Counted from the stretch's first letter, positions 39,520 to 49,644 are shown. The stretch: 64,000 nt of DNA from Cellulosimicrobium funkei (GCF_004519295.1 NZ_SOZH01000005.1:62001-126000), one strand, 5' to 3'. The notes: generated by a model not told the origin, from the letters alone. A program made the numbers and translations.

Positions 39520-41376
39520 TCAGCCCTCGAACGTCCAGTTCCAGAACCCGTGGAAGATCGTCGGGCTGATCGTGATCGACTCGACGCCCTTCAGGTTCTC
39601 GTCCCAGCCCTGGATGGCGGGGAACTGGAAGATCGTCACGCCGAAGCCGTCAGCCCAGAGGTTCTTCTCGACCTCGAGCTGGAGCTGGAACTGCTCCTCC
39701 GGGTCGGTCGAGACCTGGAGCTTGTCGAGCGCGGCGTCCACGGCGGCGTTGTTGTACTTGCCGTAGTTGTTGACGCCCGGGTTCGGCGCCCAGCGGAAGT
39801 TGGCGTCCGACTCGGTGACCGCGGTCGAGGTCGACTGCCAGCCGAAGAGCGACGCGTCGTACTGGTCCTGGCCGGTGGCGAGGAGCGTGCCCCACTCGGC
39901 GGCCGGGCGGCCCGTGTCGACGATCTCGAAGCCGGCCTGCGCCGCGGTGTCGGTGATGAGCGCGAGCTCGTTCACGCGACGCGTGTTCTCGTTGTTGTAC
40001 GCGAAGCGCACCTGGACCGGGGTGGCGACCCCGGCGTCCGCGAGCAGCTGCTTCGCCTTCTCGATGTCACCGGCCGGCGGGTAGAAGTCCGAGCCGTTCT
40101 CGGCGACCATCTGGTCGTAGTTCGGCGAGCCCGGGAGCAGGATGTTCGAGTTGCGCACCTCGGCGTCCGGGTTCAGCGGCTTGATGAGGTTGTCGACGAT
40201 CGTCTGGCGCGGGATCGTCAGCAGGAACGCCTGGCGCACGGCCTTGGCCTTCTCGGTGTCGCCACCGTAGGTGTTCGGGTCGAACGGACCACCGTTCTGG
40301 AAGACCAGGTCGACGTGCTCGTACGTACCCTCGATGCCCGAGTGGGTCTCGACGCCGTCGAGGCCCTCGAGCGCCGTGCGGACGTCCGCGGAGGCCTGCG
40401 GGCCGATCAGGTCGACCTCACCGTTCTCGAGCGCCTGGACCTGGGCCATCGGGTCGTCGATGTACCGGACCGTGATGGTCTCGACCGAGCCCTTGTTCTT
40501 GCCCTTGAAGTCCGGGTTCGCCTTGAGCGTGAGGTACTGGTTCTCCTTGTACTCCTCCAGCGTGTAGGCGCCGTTGGAGACGTAGAGCGACGGGTCCTCG
40601 GGGAGCGAGGTGAACTCGAAGCCCTCGTTCCAGAACTTCGAGATCTTCGCCAGCGCCGCGGTGTCGTTGTTGAGGATCGCGTCGCGGACGGCGGCCTTGG
40701 CCTCCTCCGGGTCCTCGATCTCGAGCGCCTTCTGGCCCACGACGTGCGCCGGGACGAACTCGTTCGTCCAGCTGAGCTCCCAGTCACCGAACGGCTTGTC
40801 GTACACCACGGTGATCGACTTGTTGTCGTCCGAGATCTCGGGGTTCTGCGAGATGAGCGCGACGCCCGGGTCCGAGCCGTCGAAGTAGACACCGGCGTCC
40901 ACCTCGGCCTGGTTCGTGACGTTGCCCTCTTCGTCCGTCTGGGCCTCGACCGTGTTGAACTTGCCGGACTGACCGGCCCAGTCCAGCAGGATCTCCGTCG
41001 CGTCGACCGGCGTGCCGTCCGACCACTTGGTGTCGTCGCCGAACGTGTACTTCACCGTCAGCGGGTCGTCCGAGAGCTTCTCGTACGTGCCGAACGACTC
41101 GTCCTTGACGATGTTCAGGTCGGCGTCGTAGTAGCTGAAGCCCGAGTTGAGCATGTAGTTGATGACGGCGTTCTGCGTCGCGTTGCCGTTCTGGGAGCTC
41201 AGGTTGAGCTCGTTGAGCGGAGCCTCCCACGCGACCGTGACGGCGGTCGCGGTGTTGATGCCCGCGTCGTCGCCGCCGTCGGTCTCGCCCTCACCCGACG
41301 TGCCGCTGCACGCCGAGAAGAGCAGTGCCCCCGTGACCGTCACGGCGAGGGCGGCACTCGTGCGCCTGATCTTCAA
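39520..41376 (-). CDS. oppA: Oligopeptide ABC transporter substrate-binding lipoprotein OppA
   Basis: 618 residues of the family 5 solute-binding fold. The N-terminus MKIRRTSAALAVTVTGALLF ends at a lipobox, SAC, with acylated Cys23, followed by a Gly/Asp-rich linker. It would capture peptides outside the membrane and deliver them to OppBC. The start is TTG at 41376, chosen for the ideal GGAGGA site 5 bases upstream and because it begins the signal peptide; the longer frame has no export signal at its start. Confidence 0.92.
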   Translation of the reverse strand: MKIRRTSAALAVTVTGALLFSACSGTSGEGETDGGDDAGINTATAVTVAWEAPLNELNLSSQNGNATQNAVINYMLNSGFSYYDADLNIVKDESFGTYEKLSDDPLTVKYTFGDDTKWSDGTPVDATEILLDWAGQSGKFNTVEAQTDEEGNVTNQAEVDAGVYFDGSDPGVALISQNPEISDDNKSITVVYDKPFGDWELSWTNEFVPAHVVGQKALEIEDPEEAKAAVRDAILNNDTAALAKISKFWNEGFEFTSLPEDPSLYVSNGAYTLEEYKENQYLTLKANPDFKGKNKGSVETITVRYIDDPMAQVQALENGEVDLIGPQASADVRTALEGLDGVETHSGIEGTYEHVDLVFQNGGPFDPNTYGGDTEKAKAVRQAFLLTIPRQTIVDNLIKPLNPDAEVRNSNILLPGSPNYDQMVAENGSDFYPPAGDIEKAKQLLADAGVATPVQVRFAYNNENTRRVNELALITDTAAQAGFEIVDTGRPAAEWGTLLATGQDQYDASLFGWQSTSTAVTESDANFRWAPNPGVNNYGKYNNAAVDAALDKLQVSTDPEEQFQLQLEVEKNLWADGFGVTIFQFPAIQGWDENLKGVESITISPTIFHGFWNWTFEG

Positions 41377-41702
41377 TGTTCCTCCTCCAAGGGATGGTGG
41401 GCGCGGACGAGCGGACGTCGATCGCCCCTCGGCCGCCCCGTCCGTCGCACGCTCGCCCTGCGGCCGGCGCGCGTGGACGGGCATGCCCACCACGGTTTGG
41501 GCCCACGCTACCCAGCAAGTTGCGAAGGATCTCCCCCTTGCCCGGTTGCGGCAGGTGATCGTTACCGAGTTGATACTGGCCGGTACGGGCGCGTTTCCGG
41601 GCCGCGACGGCCGGGAAACACGCGCGAAACCTCCGGCCCTGGACGCACGGACGCCCGCCGCGTCTCACGATGCGGCGGGCGCCCAGGCCTGTGACCTGCG
41701 TC
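41377..41702. other. Intergenic region upstream of oppA, holding the ychF terminator
   Basis: About 326 bases without a gene. It holds a 10-bp hairpin (41652-41661 with 41672-41681) just past the ychF stop, a likely terminator on the minus strand. On the same strand TAGCGT at 41510-41505 could be a -10 for oppA, but no good -35 is seen. The AT content rises around 41540-41580. No conserved RNA motif was recognised. Confidence 0.6.
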
Positions 41703-42788
41703 TCAGACGTTGAAGCGGAACTCCACCACGTCGCCGTCGGCCATGACGTAGTCCTTGCCCTCCACGCGCGCCTTGCCCGCCGCGCGCGCCGAGGCGACGG
41801 AGCCGGTCTCGACGAGGTCCTCGAAGGAGACGACCTCGGCCTTGATGAAGCCGCGCTCGAAGTCGGTGTGGATGACCCCGGCCGCCTGAGGCGCCGTCCA
41901 CCCCTTGCGGATGGTCCACGCGCGCGCCTCCTTGGGCCCGGCGGTGAGGTACGTCTGCAGGCCGAGCGTGTCGAAGCCGACGCGCGCGAGCTGGTCGAGG
42001 CCGGCCTCGGTCTGGCCCGACTCCGCGAGCATCTCCTTCGCCTCGTCGGGCTCGAGCTCGACGAGCTCGGACTCGAACTTGGCGTCGAGGAAGATCGCCT
42101 GGGCGGGCGCGACGAGCGCGCGCAGGCGCGCCTGGAGGTCCTCGTCGGCGAGGCCCGCGTCGTCGGTGTTGAAGACGTAGATGAACGGCTTCGCCGTGAG
42201 GAGCTGCAGGCTCGCGACGTCCGCGAGGTCGAGACCCGCGGCGGCCGCGCCCTGGAAGAGGGTCGTGCCGGCCTCGAGGACCGCCTGGGCCTTCTGGGCC
42301 GCGTCGAGGAGGGCGGCGTCGCCCTTCTTGATCCGGACCTCCTTCTCGAGGCGCGGGACCGTCTTCTCGAGCGTCTGGAGGTCGGCGAGGATCAGCTCGG
42401 TGCTGATGGTCTCGATGTCGCCCTCGGCGTCCGTCGAGCCCTCGACGCGGACGACGTCCGGGTCCGAGAACGCGCGCGTCACCTGGCAGATGGCGTCGGC
42501 CTCGCGGATGTTCGCGAGGAACTTGTTGCCGAGCCCCTCCCCCTCGCTCGCGCCCTTGACGATGCCCGCGATGTCGACGAACGACACCGTGGCGGGCAGG
42601 ACGCGCTGGCTGCCGAAGATCTCGGCGAGCTTGTCGAGGCGCGGGTCCGGGAGGGACACGACGCCGACGTTGGGGTCGATCGTCGCGAACGGGTAGTTCG
42701 CGGCGAGGACCTGGTTACGCGTCAGGGCGTTGAAGAGGGTGGACTTGCCGACGTTGGGCAGGCCGACGATGCCGATAGTGAGTGCCAC
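41703..42788 (-). CDS. ychF: Redox-regulated ATPase YchF
   Basis: 361 residues of the Obg-related HAS-GTPase group. GIVGLPNVGKSTLFNALT (G1), DIAGIVKGASEGEGLGNKF (G3) and the NTDD in place of NKxD at G4 (YVFNTDDAGLAD) explain its preference for ATP. The C-terminal TGS domain runs about 280-360 with the conserved KGWTAPQAAGVIHTDFERGF. It binds ribosomes and influences stress responses. GTG start; monocistronic, with its own terminator. Confidence 0.96.
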   Translation of the reverse strand: MALTIGIVGLPNVGKSTLFNALTRNQVLAANYPFATIDPNVGVVSLPDPRLDKLAEIFGSQRVLPATVSFVDIAGIVKGASEGEGLGNKFLANIREADAICQVTRAFSDPDVVRVEGSTDAEGDIETISTELILADLQTLEKTVPRLEKEVRIKKGDAALLDAAQKAQAVLEAGTTLFQGAAAAGLDLADVASLQLLTAKPFIYVFNTDDAGLADEDLQARLRALVAPAQAIFLDAKFESELVELEPDEAKEMLAESGQTEAGLDQLARVGFDTLGLQTYLTAGPKEARAWTIRKGWTAPQAAGVIHTDFERGFIKAEVVSFEDLVETGSVASARAAGKARVEGKDYVMADGDVVEFRFNV

Positions 42789-42839
42789 GTCGGCCGAGTC
42801 TACGGGCCGGGACCGCGGCGCGCGGTCCCGGCCCCCGCG

Positions 42840-44426
42840 TCAGGCGTACGACAGCACGCGCTGGAGCAGCTCGGGCGCCCGGCGGTCGTACGTGCGGGCA
42901 CCCCACCGCACGCCGAGCACGAGCACCACGGCACCCACGACCACGCCGACTGCGAGGGTGACCCACCCGAGGACGGGCCGGTCGGCGACGATCGCGATGA
43001 CACCCGGGACGAGGAACGGGAGCGACAGCGCCAGGACGAGGAGCATCGCGACCGTCTGGGCGGCGAGGGTGGCCATCGCGGCGCCCTGCGGCTGCTTGAA
43101 CGGGCTGTCGCCCGGCTTGGGCACCGGGTAGAGCAGGCGCGCCGACGTCGCGCTCGAGATGCCCGTCGAGGTGAGCAGCGTGCCCGCGGTGAGGCCGAGC
43201 AGCGCGGGCAGCGCGTCCCAGCGCCCGGCCACCGCGACGGAGACCAGCGCGAACAGGAGGGTCACGGCCCCGCCGGCGACGAGCACGGGGAGCGCCCGGC
43301 CCCAGCGGTCCGCCCGGCCCGGGACGCCCGACGACACGTGGAGCGCGAACGCGGTGTGGTCGTAGGCGATGTCCGCCGAGATGGAGAAGCCGAGGATCCA
43401 CGCCGTGAAGGGCGCGAGCGCGAGGAAGATCTCCGAGCCGGTGCCGCCGCCGACGACGAGCAGCACGACGGGGATGAGCGGCACGACCGCGATCGACCCG
43501 GAGTAGCGCGGGTCGCGCAGCCAGTAGGTTGCGGTGCGCGCGGCGACGGCGCCCGTGGGCGTCGCCGGGAAGCGCGAGAAGAAGCCGAGGCCCTTGGCGC
43601 GGCCGCCCCCGCCGGAGGTGGGCGGCGTGACGAGGGCGCGCGCGAGCGCCTTGTCCCACACGACCCACGCGACCGCGAGGGTCGCCAGCGCGACGACGAG
43701 CCGCGCGAGCGCGAGGCCCCACGCGCCGTCGTGCACCGCGGCGCCGAGCCCCCACGGCGCGCCGAACGGCGTCCAGGCCGCGACGTCGGCGAGGCGCGTC
43801 ACCATGCCGCGCACCGCGTCGCCGTCGACCGGGCCCCCGCCCAGCTGGGACCCCAGCCACGCGAACGCGGGCCCGATGAGGACGAGCGGCACGAACGCGG
43901 CGATCGTCACGACCTCGCGGTAGCGCCGCGACTCGAGCAGGGGCGCCAGCGCGGTCGTCGTCGCGCGCGAGCCGACGACGCACAGCGCGACCGCGACCAC
44001 GGCTCCCACGAGCGCGGCGAGGACCGCGAGGGGCGTGCGCCACCACGCGAACGACGCGCCGAGCGCCGCCAGGGCCGTGACGATGCCCGGGATCGAGACG
44101 ACGCCCGCGACGGCGAGGCCGGCGAGCAGCCGACGCTGCGGGATGCCGAACAGCACGAAGCGCTGCGGGTCGAGGGTCGCGTCCACGCCGAACGCGAAGA
44201 GCGGGATCACCCACCACCCGAGGACGGCGAGCGCCCCGGCGAGGATCGTGATCGAGCCCGCGAGCGCGGCGTCCTCGGTGCCGAGGAAGACCATCCCGAC
44301 GACGAGCATCCCGACGACGAACAGCCCGTAGAGGACACCCACGACGAAGCCGATCGTCTGCCACACGCTCCGGCGGAACGCGTTCCCCATGAGCGTGAGC
44401 TTGAGCCTTACGAACTGCGCAACCAC
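42840..44426 (-). CDS. ABC-2 type transporter permease
   Basis: 528 residues with some twelve to thirteen hydrophobic segments and no recognised catalytic motif. The GTG at 44426 is preceded by GGAGGGC and overlaps the ATPase stop by 19 bases in another frame, so translation is coupled. The protein pairs with the adjacent ATPase to make an exporter of unknown substrate, as in other actinobacteria where this pair lies next to ychF. Family assignment rests mainly on context and topology. Confidence 0.75.
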   Translation of the reverse strand: MVAQFVRLKLTLMGNAFRRSVWQTIGFVVGVLYGLFVVGMLVVGMVFLGTEDAALAGSITILAGALAVLGWWVIPLFAFGVDATLDPQRFVLFGIPQRRLLAGLAVAGVVSIPGIVTALAALGASFAWWRTPLAVLAALVGAVVAVALCVVGSRATTTALAPLLESRRYREVVTIAAFVPLVLIGPAFAWLGSQLGGGPVDGDAVRGMVTRLADVAAWTPFGAPWGLGAAVHDGAWGLALARLVVALATLAVAWVVWDKALARALVTPPTSGGGGRAKGLGFFSRFPATPTGAVAARTATYWLRDPRYSGSIAVVPLIPVVLLVVGGGTGSEIFLALAPFTAWILGFSISADIAYDHTAFALHVSSGVPGRADRWGRALPVLVAGGAVTLLFALVSVAVAGRWDALPALLGLTAGTLLTSTGISSATSARLLYPVPKPGDSPFKQPQGAAMATLAAQTVAMLLVLALSLPFLVPGVIAIVADRPVLGWVTLAVGVVVGAVVLVLGVRWGARTYDRRAPELLQRVLSYA

Positions 44427-45286
44427 GCGAGGCCCTCCGTGCTCTGCCGACCGCCCACGAGCTCGACGAACCGGTCCTCGAGGCTCTGGTCGCCGCGCAC
44501 CGCGTCCACGGTGCCGGCCGCGAGGACGTGCCCGCCCGCGACCACCGCCACGTGGTCGCACATGCGCTGGACGAGGTCCATGACGTGCGACGACACCACG
44601 ACCGTCCCGCCGCTGGCGACGTAGCCGGCGAGGATGTCGCGGATGTTGGCCGCGGAGACCGGGTCGACGGCCTCGAACGGCTCGTCGAGCACGAGCGTGC
44701 GCGGCGCGTGGATGAGCGCGGTCGCGAGCGCGATCTTCTTCGTCATGCCCGCGGAGTAGTCGACGACGAACGTGTTGGCGTCCTTCGCGAGGTCGAGGGC
44801 CGCGAGCAGCTCCGTGGTGCGCTCCGCCACCGTGTCGCGGTCCATGCCGCGCAGCAGGCCCGCGTACGTCACGAGCTGGGCGCCGGTGAGGCGGTCGAAG
44901 AGGCGGACGCCGTCGGGCAGGACGCCGAGCTGGCGCTTGCCCGCGACCGGGTCGGCCCACAGGTCCGTCCCGTGGACGTGCGCGGAGCCGGCGTCGGGCC
45001 GCAGGAGGCCCGTCGCCATGGAGAGCGTCGTCGTCTTGCCGGCGCCGTTGGGGCCCACGAGCCCGTAGAACGAGCCCGCCGGCACGTCGAGGTCGATGCC
45101 GGCGACCGCGATCTTCTCCCCGAAGCGCTTCCACAGGGCGCGCAGGGACAGCGCGGCGGTGGGGTCCGGGGGCGCGGGCTGTCCCGGCGGAGCCGTGGGC
45201 CGGGGGTCGGGCGCGACGCCCGGCACGCTGCCGGGGACGGGCGCGCCGGCGGGCGCGACAGGTGGGGCGGGGTGGGGATCGACCAT
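44408..45286 (-). CDS. ABC transporter ATP-binding protein, ABC-2 exporter type
   Basis: 292 residues. A Pro/Ala-rich lead of 45 residues precedes the ABC module: VGPNGAGKTTTLSMATG (Walker A), a divergent signature YSAGMTKKIALATAL and TLVLDEPFEAVDPVS (Walker B). The YSAGM form is usual in this exporter subgroup. It drives the downstream multi-helix permease. The substrate is unknown. It is divergent from rmuC. Confidence 0.9.
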   Translation of the reverse strand: MVDPHPAPPVAPAGAPVPGSVPGVAPDPRPTAPPGQPAPPDPTAALSLRALWKRFGEKIAVAGIDLDVPAGSFYGLVGPNGAGKTTTLSMATGLLRPDAGSAHVHGTDLWADPVAGKRQLGVLPDGVRLFDRLTGAQLVTYAGLLRGMDRDTVAERTTELLAALDLAKDANTFVVDYSAGMTKKIALATALIHAPRTLVLDEPFEAVDPVSAANIRDILAGYVASGGTVVVSSHVMDLVQRMCDHVAVVAGGHVLAAGTVDAVRGDQSLEDRFVELVGGRQSTEGLAWLRSS

Positions 45287-45406
45287 GGCGCCAAGGTAGC
45301 CGAGCCCTCGGCCGCGGGGCGGTGCCTTTTGTCACGACCTGCGCGACGGCGCCCGCCCCGCGCGCCGACCGACGGTGCTGTCGGTGCCCCGTGGGAGGGT
45401 GCGGCC

Positions 45407-46915
45407 ATGGACTCCTCGGGATGGTTGCTCTTCGCCGTCGGACTCGTGCTGGGGCTGGTGGCCGGCGCCGCGCTCGTGCTCGCGGTGCGGCGTGCCTCGC
45501 CCGACGCCGCGGGCGCGGAGGTCCGCCGTCTCACCCAGCTCCTGGGCCAGGCGCAGCAGGACGCGGCGCGCGGCGCGGGCCTCGCCGAACGGCTCGAGGC
45601 GGAGCGCGAGGGCTTCGCGCGCCAGCTCGGCGCGGCCCAGCGCAGCGCGGACGAGCGGCTCGACCTCGCCCGGGCCACCCACGAGCAGCAGCTCGCGGAG
45701 CTGCGGGCCGCGGCCGAGCGCCGCGTCGCGGAGATCCAGGGCGACCACCGGCGGCTCGAGGCCCAGTTCGAGGCGCTCTCGCGCAAGGTGCTCGCCGCGG
45801 GCACGGAGCAGTTCCTCGTGCAGGCGGAGGAGCGCATGCGGCGCAGCCAGGAGCAGGGGGCGGCCGAGCTCGCGCGCCGCGAAGAAGCCGTGCGCCACCT
45901 GGTCGAGCCGCTCGCCGGGGCGCTGGAGAAGGTGCGCGCGGAGGTCGCCGAGGCCGAGCGGGCCCGCCTCGCCGCGCACGGGAGCCTCGCGGAGCAGGTG
46001 CGCGGGGTGCGCGACGCCTCCGAGCTGCTGCGCGCCGAGACGTCGCAGCTCGTGACGGCCCTGCGCTCGTCGCAGGTGCGGGGCGCGTGGGGCGAGCTCC
46101 AGCTCCGGCGCGTCGTCGAGGCGGCGGGCATGCTCCCCCACGTCGACTTCGTCGAGCAGGACCAGGTCGCGACCGACGACGGCGCGCTGCGCCCGGACAT
46201 GGTCGTCCGGCTCGCGGGCGGCAAGCAGGTCGTGGTCGACGCGAAGGTCGCGTTCCTCGGCTACCTCGACGCGCAGGGCGCCACCGACCCGGCCGTGCGC
46301 GCGGACCGGCTGGCCGCCCACGCCCGCCACATGCGCAAGCACGTGGACGACCTCGGCGCCAAGCGCTACTGGGACCAGTTCGGCCCGGCACCGGAGTTCG
46401 TCGTCATGTTCGTCCCGGCGGAGTCGTTCCTCTCGGCCGCCGTCGAGCAGGACCCGTCGCTCCTCGAGCACGCGGTGTCGAAGAACGTCGTCATCGCGAC
46501 GCCCATGACGATGGTCGCGATGCTGCGGACGATCGCGTACGCGTGGCGGCAGGACGCCCTGGCCACGAACGCGCAGCAGGTCCTCACGCTCGGCAAGGAG
46601 CTCCACGGGCGGCTCGCGGTCATGGGGTCGCACCTCGCGAAGCTCGGGCGCCAGCTCCAGAGCGCCGCGGACTCCTACAACCGGACGGTCGGCTCGCTCG
46701 AGACGCGCGTGCTCGTCAGCGCGCGCCGGTTCGCGGACCTGCACGTCGTCGACGACGAGCTGACGACGCCCCCGACGGTGAACCCGCAGCTCAGCGCGGT
46801 GAGCGCACCCGAGCTGCTCGCGTCCGTCAACGAGTCCGTGGTCGCGATCGACGAGCGCCCGGACGACCGCGACGAGCCCCGGCGGGAGCCGTCGGCCGGC
46901 GGGGCGAGCGCCTGA
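45407..46915 (+). CDS. rmuC: RmuC-family DNA recombination protein
   Basis: 502 residues: an N-terminal membrane helix (5-26), a long coiled coil (about 35-205), then a RmuC domain (about 225-440) of the PD-(D/E)XK nuclease-like type with GAWGELQLRRVVEAAGM and VVVDAKVAFLGYLDA. E. coli RmuC limits recombination at inverted repeats; the biochemical activity is uncertain. The last 60 residues are acidic and variable. It converges on ispH and is divergent from the ABC-2 ATPase gene. Confidence 0.9.
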   Translation: MDSSGWLLFAVGLVLGLVAGAALVLAVRRASPDAAGAEVRRLTQLLGQAQQDAARGAGLAERLEAEREGFARQLGAAQRSADERLDLARATHEQQLAELRAAAERRVAEIQGDHRRLEAQFEALSRKVLAAGTEQFLVQAEERMRRSQEQGAAELARREEAVRHLVEPLAGALEKVRAEVAEAERARLAAHGSLAEQVRGVRDASELLRAETSQLVTALRSSQVRGAWGELQLRRVVEAAGMLPHVDFVEQDQVATDDGALRPDMVVRLAGGKQVVVDAKVAFLGYLDAQGATDPAVRADRLAAHARHMRKHVDDLGAKRYWDQFGPAPEFVVMFVPAESFLSAAVEQDPSLLEHAVSKNVVIATPMTMVAMLRTIAYAWRQDALATNAQQVLTLGKELHGRLAVMGSHLAKLGRQLQSAADSYNRTVGSLETRVLVSARRFADLHVVDDELTTPPTVNPQLSAVSAPELLASVNESVVAIDERPDDRDEPRREPSAGGASA

Positions 46916-46960
46916 CCGCTCCCCCGGGGCCGACGGCCGCGGAGGGCTCCGGCGCGGGCG

Positions 46961-48040
46961 TCAGACGGGCTGGACGGAGAGCGAGGTGCGGCCGCCGCGG
47001 GTGGGGCGCCCGCCGTCGGCCGTCGAGCCCTTGAGGTCGGCGCGCAGCTCGCGCGGCAGCGAGAACATGAGGTCCTCCGTCGCCGTGCGGACCTCCTCGA
47101 CCGCGCCGAACCCGCGCTCCGCGAGGTAGGCGAGCACGTCGTCCACGAGGATCTCCGGCACGGACGCACCCGAGGTCACGCCCACGGTCGTCGCGCCGTC
47201 GAGCCAGGCCGGGTCGATCTCCTTCGCGTGGTCGACGCGGTACGACGCCCCGGCCCCCGCCTGGAGCGCGACCTCGACGAGGCGCACGGAGTTGGACGAG
47301 TTCGCCGAGCCGACGACGATGACCACGTCCGCGTCGGGAGCGAGCTTCTTCACCGCGACCTGGCGGTTCTGCGTCGCGTAGCAGATGTCGTCGCTCGGCG
47401 GGTCCTGGAGGGTCGGGAACTTCTCCCGCAGCCTGCGGACCGTCTCCATCGTCTCGTCGACGGAGAGCGTCGTCTGGGAGATCCACACGACCTTGTCCGG
47501 GTCGCGGACCACGACGTCGTCCACGTGGTCGGGCGAGTCGACGACCTGCACGTGGTCGGGGGCCTCCCCCGCGGTGCCCTCGACCTCCTCGTGGCCCGTG
47601 TGGCCGATGAGCAGGATGTCGTAGTCGTCCTTCGCGAAGCGCACGGCCTCCTTGTGCACCTTCGTCACGAGCGGGCACGTGGCGTCGATCGTGTCGAGGT
47701 TGCGCGCGGCCGCGGCCGCCTTCACGGCGGGTGACACGCCGTGGGCGGAGAACACGACGCGCGCGCCCTCGGGCACCTCGTCGGTCTCGTCGACGAAGAT
47801 CGCGCCGCGCTCGCTGAGCGTCTCGACGACGAACTTGTTGTGCACGATCTCCTTGCGCACGTAGACCGGCGCGCCGTAGTGCTCGAGCGCCTTCTCGACC
47901 GCGACGACGGCGCGGTCGACGCCCGCGCAGTAGCCGCGCGGTGCCGCCAGCAGGACGCGCTTGCGGGTCCCGTCGACGGCAGGGGTCACGACGGGGCGGT
48001 CGGTCGGGGACGCGGACGAGCCGGCGGGGAGGACGCTCAC
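46961..48040 (-). CDS. ispH: 4-hydroxy-3-methylbut-2-enyl diphosphate reductase
   Basis: 359 residues. IspH makes IPP and DMAPP in the last step of the MEP isoprenoid pathway using a [4Fe-4S] cluster. The three cluster cysteines are in [19 protein letters not shown] and [22 protein letters not shown] carries the proton-relay glutamate. There is an N-terminal extension of about 25 residues and a basic C-terminal tail. A perfect palindrome lies 38 bases upstream of the ATG. Confidence 0.96.
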   Translation of the reverse strand: MSVLPAGSSASPTDRPVVTPAVDGTRKRVLLAAPRGYCAGVDRAVVAVEKALEHYGAPVYVRKEIVHNKFVVETLSERGAIFVDETDEVPEGARVVFSAHGVSPAVKAAAAARNLDTIDATCPLVTKVHKEAVRFAKDDYDILLIGHTGHEEVEGTAGEAPDHVQVVDSPDHVDDVVVRDPDKVVWISQTTLSVDETMETVRRLREKFPTLQDPPSDDICYATQNRQVAVKKLAPDADVVIVVGSANSSNSVRLVEVALQAGAGASYRVDHAKEIDPAWLDGATTVGVTSGASVPEILVDDVLAYLAERGFGAVEEVRTATEDLMFSLPRELRADLKGSTADGGRPTRGGRTSLSVQPV

Positions 48041-48077
48041 GCTCCCGAGTCTAGGCGAGCGGCGGTCGCCCGACCCC

Positions 48078-48093
48078 GGTGAGCCCGCTCACC
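48078..48093. promoter_or_regulatory. GTGA-N6-TCAC palindrome between ispH and the deacetylase gene
   Basis: GGTGAGCCCGCTCACC, arms of seven bases around CC, with the CRP/GlxR half-site arrangement. It lies in a divergent gap of 197 bases, closest to ispH. Confidence 0.4.
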
Positions 48094-48237
48094 CACGGCC
48101 CGGCCCCGACGTCGTCACGTCCCGCGCGCGAGGAGCACACAGACCCTCCGCAGGCGCGGCGTGCGGCACGCGTGTCGCACCCGTCCGCCGGGCGCGCCGG
48201 GTCGACGTCCGTCCCGCCGCCCCCCAAGATCGAGGGC

Positions 48238-49644
48238 ATGAGCGACGACCCGGGCGGCACGACGTCACCCGTGCCCGACGCGCCCCGGCGGCGCCGCCGC
48301 GTGTGGTGGTGGCTCGTCCCGCTGCTGCTCGTCGTCGTCGCGGCGGCGGTCGTGGTCGTCGGGACGCTGGAGCACCGCGCGTGGGTCGCCGCGGTCGAGC
48401 GCTACGACGCCGAGGTCGCGCGCGTGACGCAGGACGCGACGGACGGGCGCGCGCGGGCCGAGGCGGCGTACCTCACGCGGCTCGTCCCGACGACCGCGGC
48501 GGAGGTCGCGGGCGCGGCGCTGCTCGCCGCGAGCGAGGGCCAGGTGGACGACCCGGCGGTCCGCGAGCCCCTGGCCGCGACGCTCCAGGAGGCCACCGCG
48601 CTCCGCACGACCCCGGTGACCTACCCGGAGGAGGACCGCACCGTGGACGCCCTGTCCCGCCCGAACCCGCTGCGCCCGAGCGCGCGCCCCGCCGTCCACG
48701 TCGAGGTCGTGACGGGCTCCGAGCCCACGGCGGACGCCCTGGACGAGGCCGCCACCGCCGTCGTCGAGGCGGCGGAGCCCGTCGCGACCGCGCAGCGGCA
48801 GTGGGCGTACGACGGTCTGGAGGCGGCGGCGACCGAGGGCCGGCCCGTCCTCACGGAGTCGGCAGGCCTCGTCTCGGACGAGGGCACGCGGACGACGCTG
48901 GACGGGCTGCTGGCGCAGGCGACGACGACGCTCGACGCGGGCCCGGGCGGCGCCCCGGTCGCCGAGACCGTGGCGCTGCGCGACGCGGTCCTCGCGGCGA
49001 CGGAGGCCGTCTGGTCGGACCGGCTGGCGCTCCAGCTCGCCCAGCGGCGCGACCAGGCGCGAGCGACGGGCGTGGACTGCGCGGTCGAGCGGTGCGTGGC
49101 GCTCACGTTCGACGACGGGCCCGGGCCCGACACCGAGCGGCTCCTGCAGGTGCTCGCGGAGAAGCACGTCTCGGCCACGTTCTTCCTCGTCGGGAGCAAC
49201 GTGGAGAAGCGGCCCGACGTCGTGCGCGACACGGCGGCCGCCGGCCACCTGCTCGCGAACCACACCTGGGACCACCCGCAGCTCACGACGCTCGACGACG
49301 ACGCCGTCCGTGACGAGCTCGCGCGCACCCAGGCCGCGATCGAGAGCGCCGCGGGGGTCACCCCGACGCTCCTGCGGCCCCCGTACGGGGACGTCGACGA
49401 CCGCGTGCGGTCGGTCGCGCTCCGCTCCGGGCTCCAGGTGGTGCTCTGGAACCTCGACACGCTCGACTGGAAGACGCGCGACGCCGCGGAGACGCGTCGC
49501 CGCGCGGTGGAGGGCGCGCGACCGGGCAGCGTGGTGCTCATGCACGACATCCACGCCTCGACCGTCGACGCCGTGCCCGGGATCGTCGACGACCTGCGCG
49601 CGCAGGGCTACCGGCTCGTCACCGTCGACCTGCTCGCGCCCTGA
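48238..49644 (+). CDS. Membrane-anchored polysaccharide deacetylase (NodB/CE4 domain)
   Basis: 468 residues. One membrane helix (about 22-42) is followed by an Ala-rich, mostly helical external region of some 230 residues of unknown fold, then a CE4 domain (about 285-465). Its metal and catalytic motifs are seen: TFDDGPGPDT, NHTWDHP (His-x3-His), RPPYGDVDDR and LMHDIHAST. Such enzymes remove acetyl groups from peptidoglycan GlcNAc or MurNAc, or other wall glycans. It lies before xseA and is divergent from ispH. Confidence 0.9.
   Translation: MSDDPGGTTSPVPDAPRRRRRVWWWLVPLLLVVVAAAVVVVGTLEHRAWVAAVERYDAEVARVTQDATDGRARAEAAYLTRLVPTTAAEVAGAALLAASEGQVDDPAVREPLAATLQEATALRTTPVTYPEEDRTVDALSRPNPLRPSARPAVHVEVVTGSEPTADALDEAATAVVEAAEPVATAQRQWAYDGLEAAATEGRPVLTESAGLVSDEGTRTTLDGLLAQATTTLDAGPGGAPVAETVALRDAVLAATEAVWSDRLALQLAQRRDQARATGVDCAVERCVALTFDDGPGPDTERLLQVLAEKHVSATFFLVGSNVEKRPDVVRDTAAAGHLLANHTWDHPQLTTLDDDAVRDELARTQAAIESAAGVTPTLLRPPYGDVDDRVRSVALRSGLQVVLWNLDTLDWKTRDAAETRRRAVEGARPGSVVLMHDIHASTVDAVPGIVDDLRAQGYRLVTVDLLAP

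Noticed and set aside
41670-44624. A 984-codon plus-strand open frame opposite ychF and the ABC-2 permease
   Set aside because: Shadow frame; both minus-strand proteins carry clear motifs or membrane topology.
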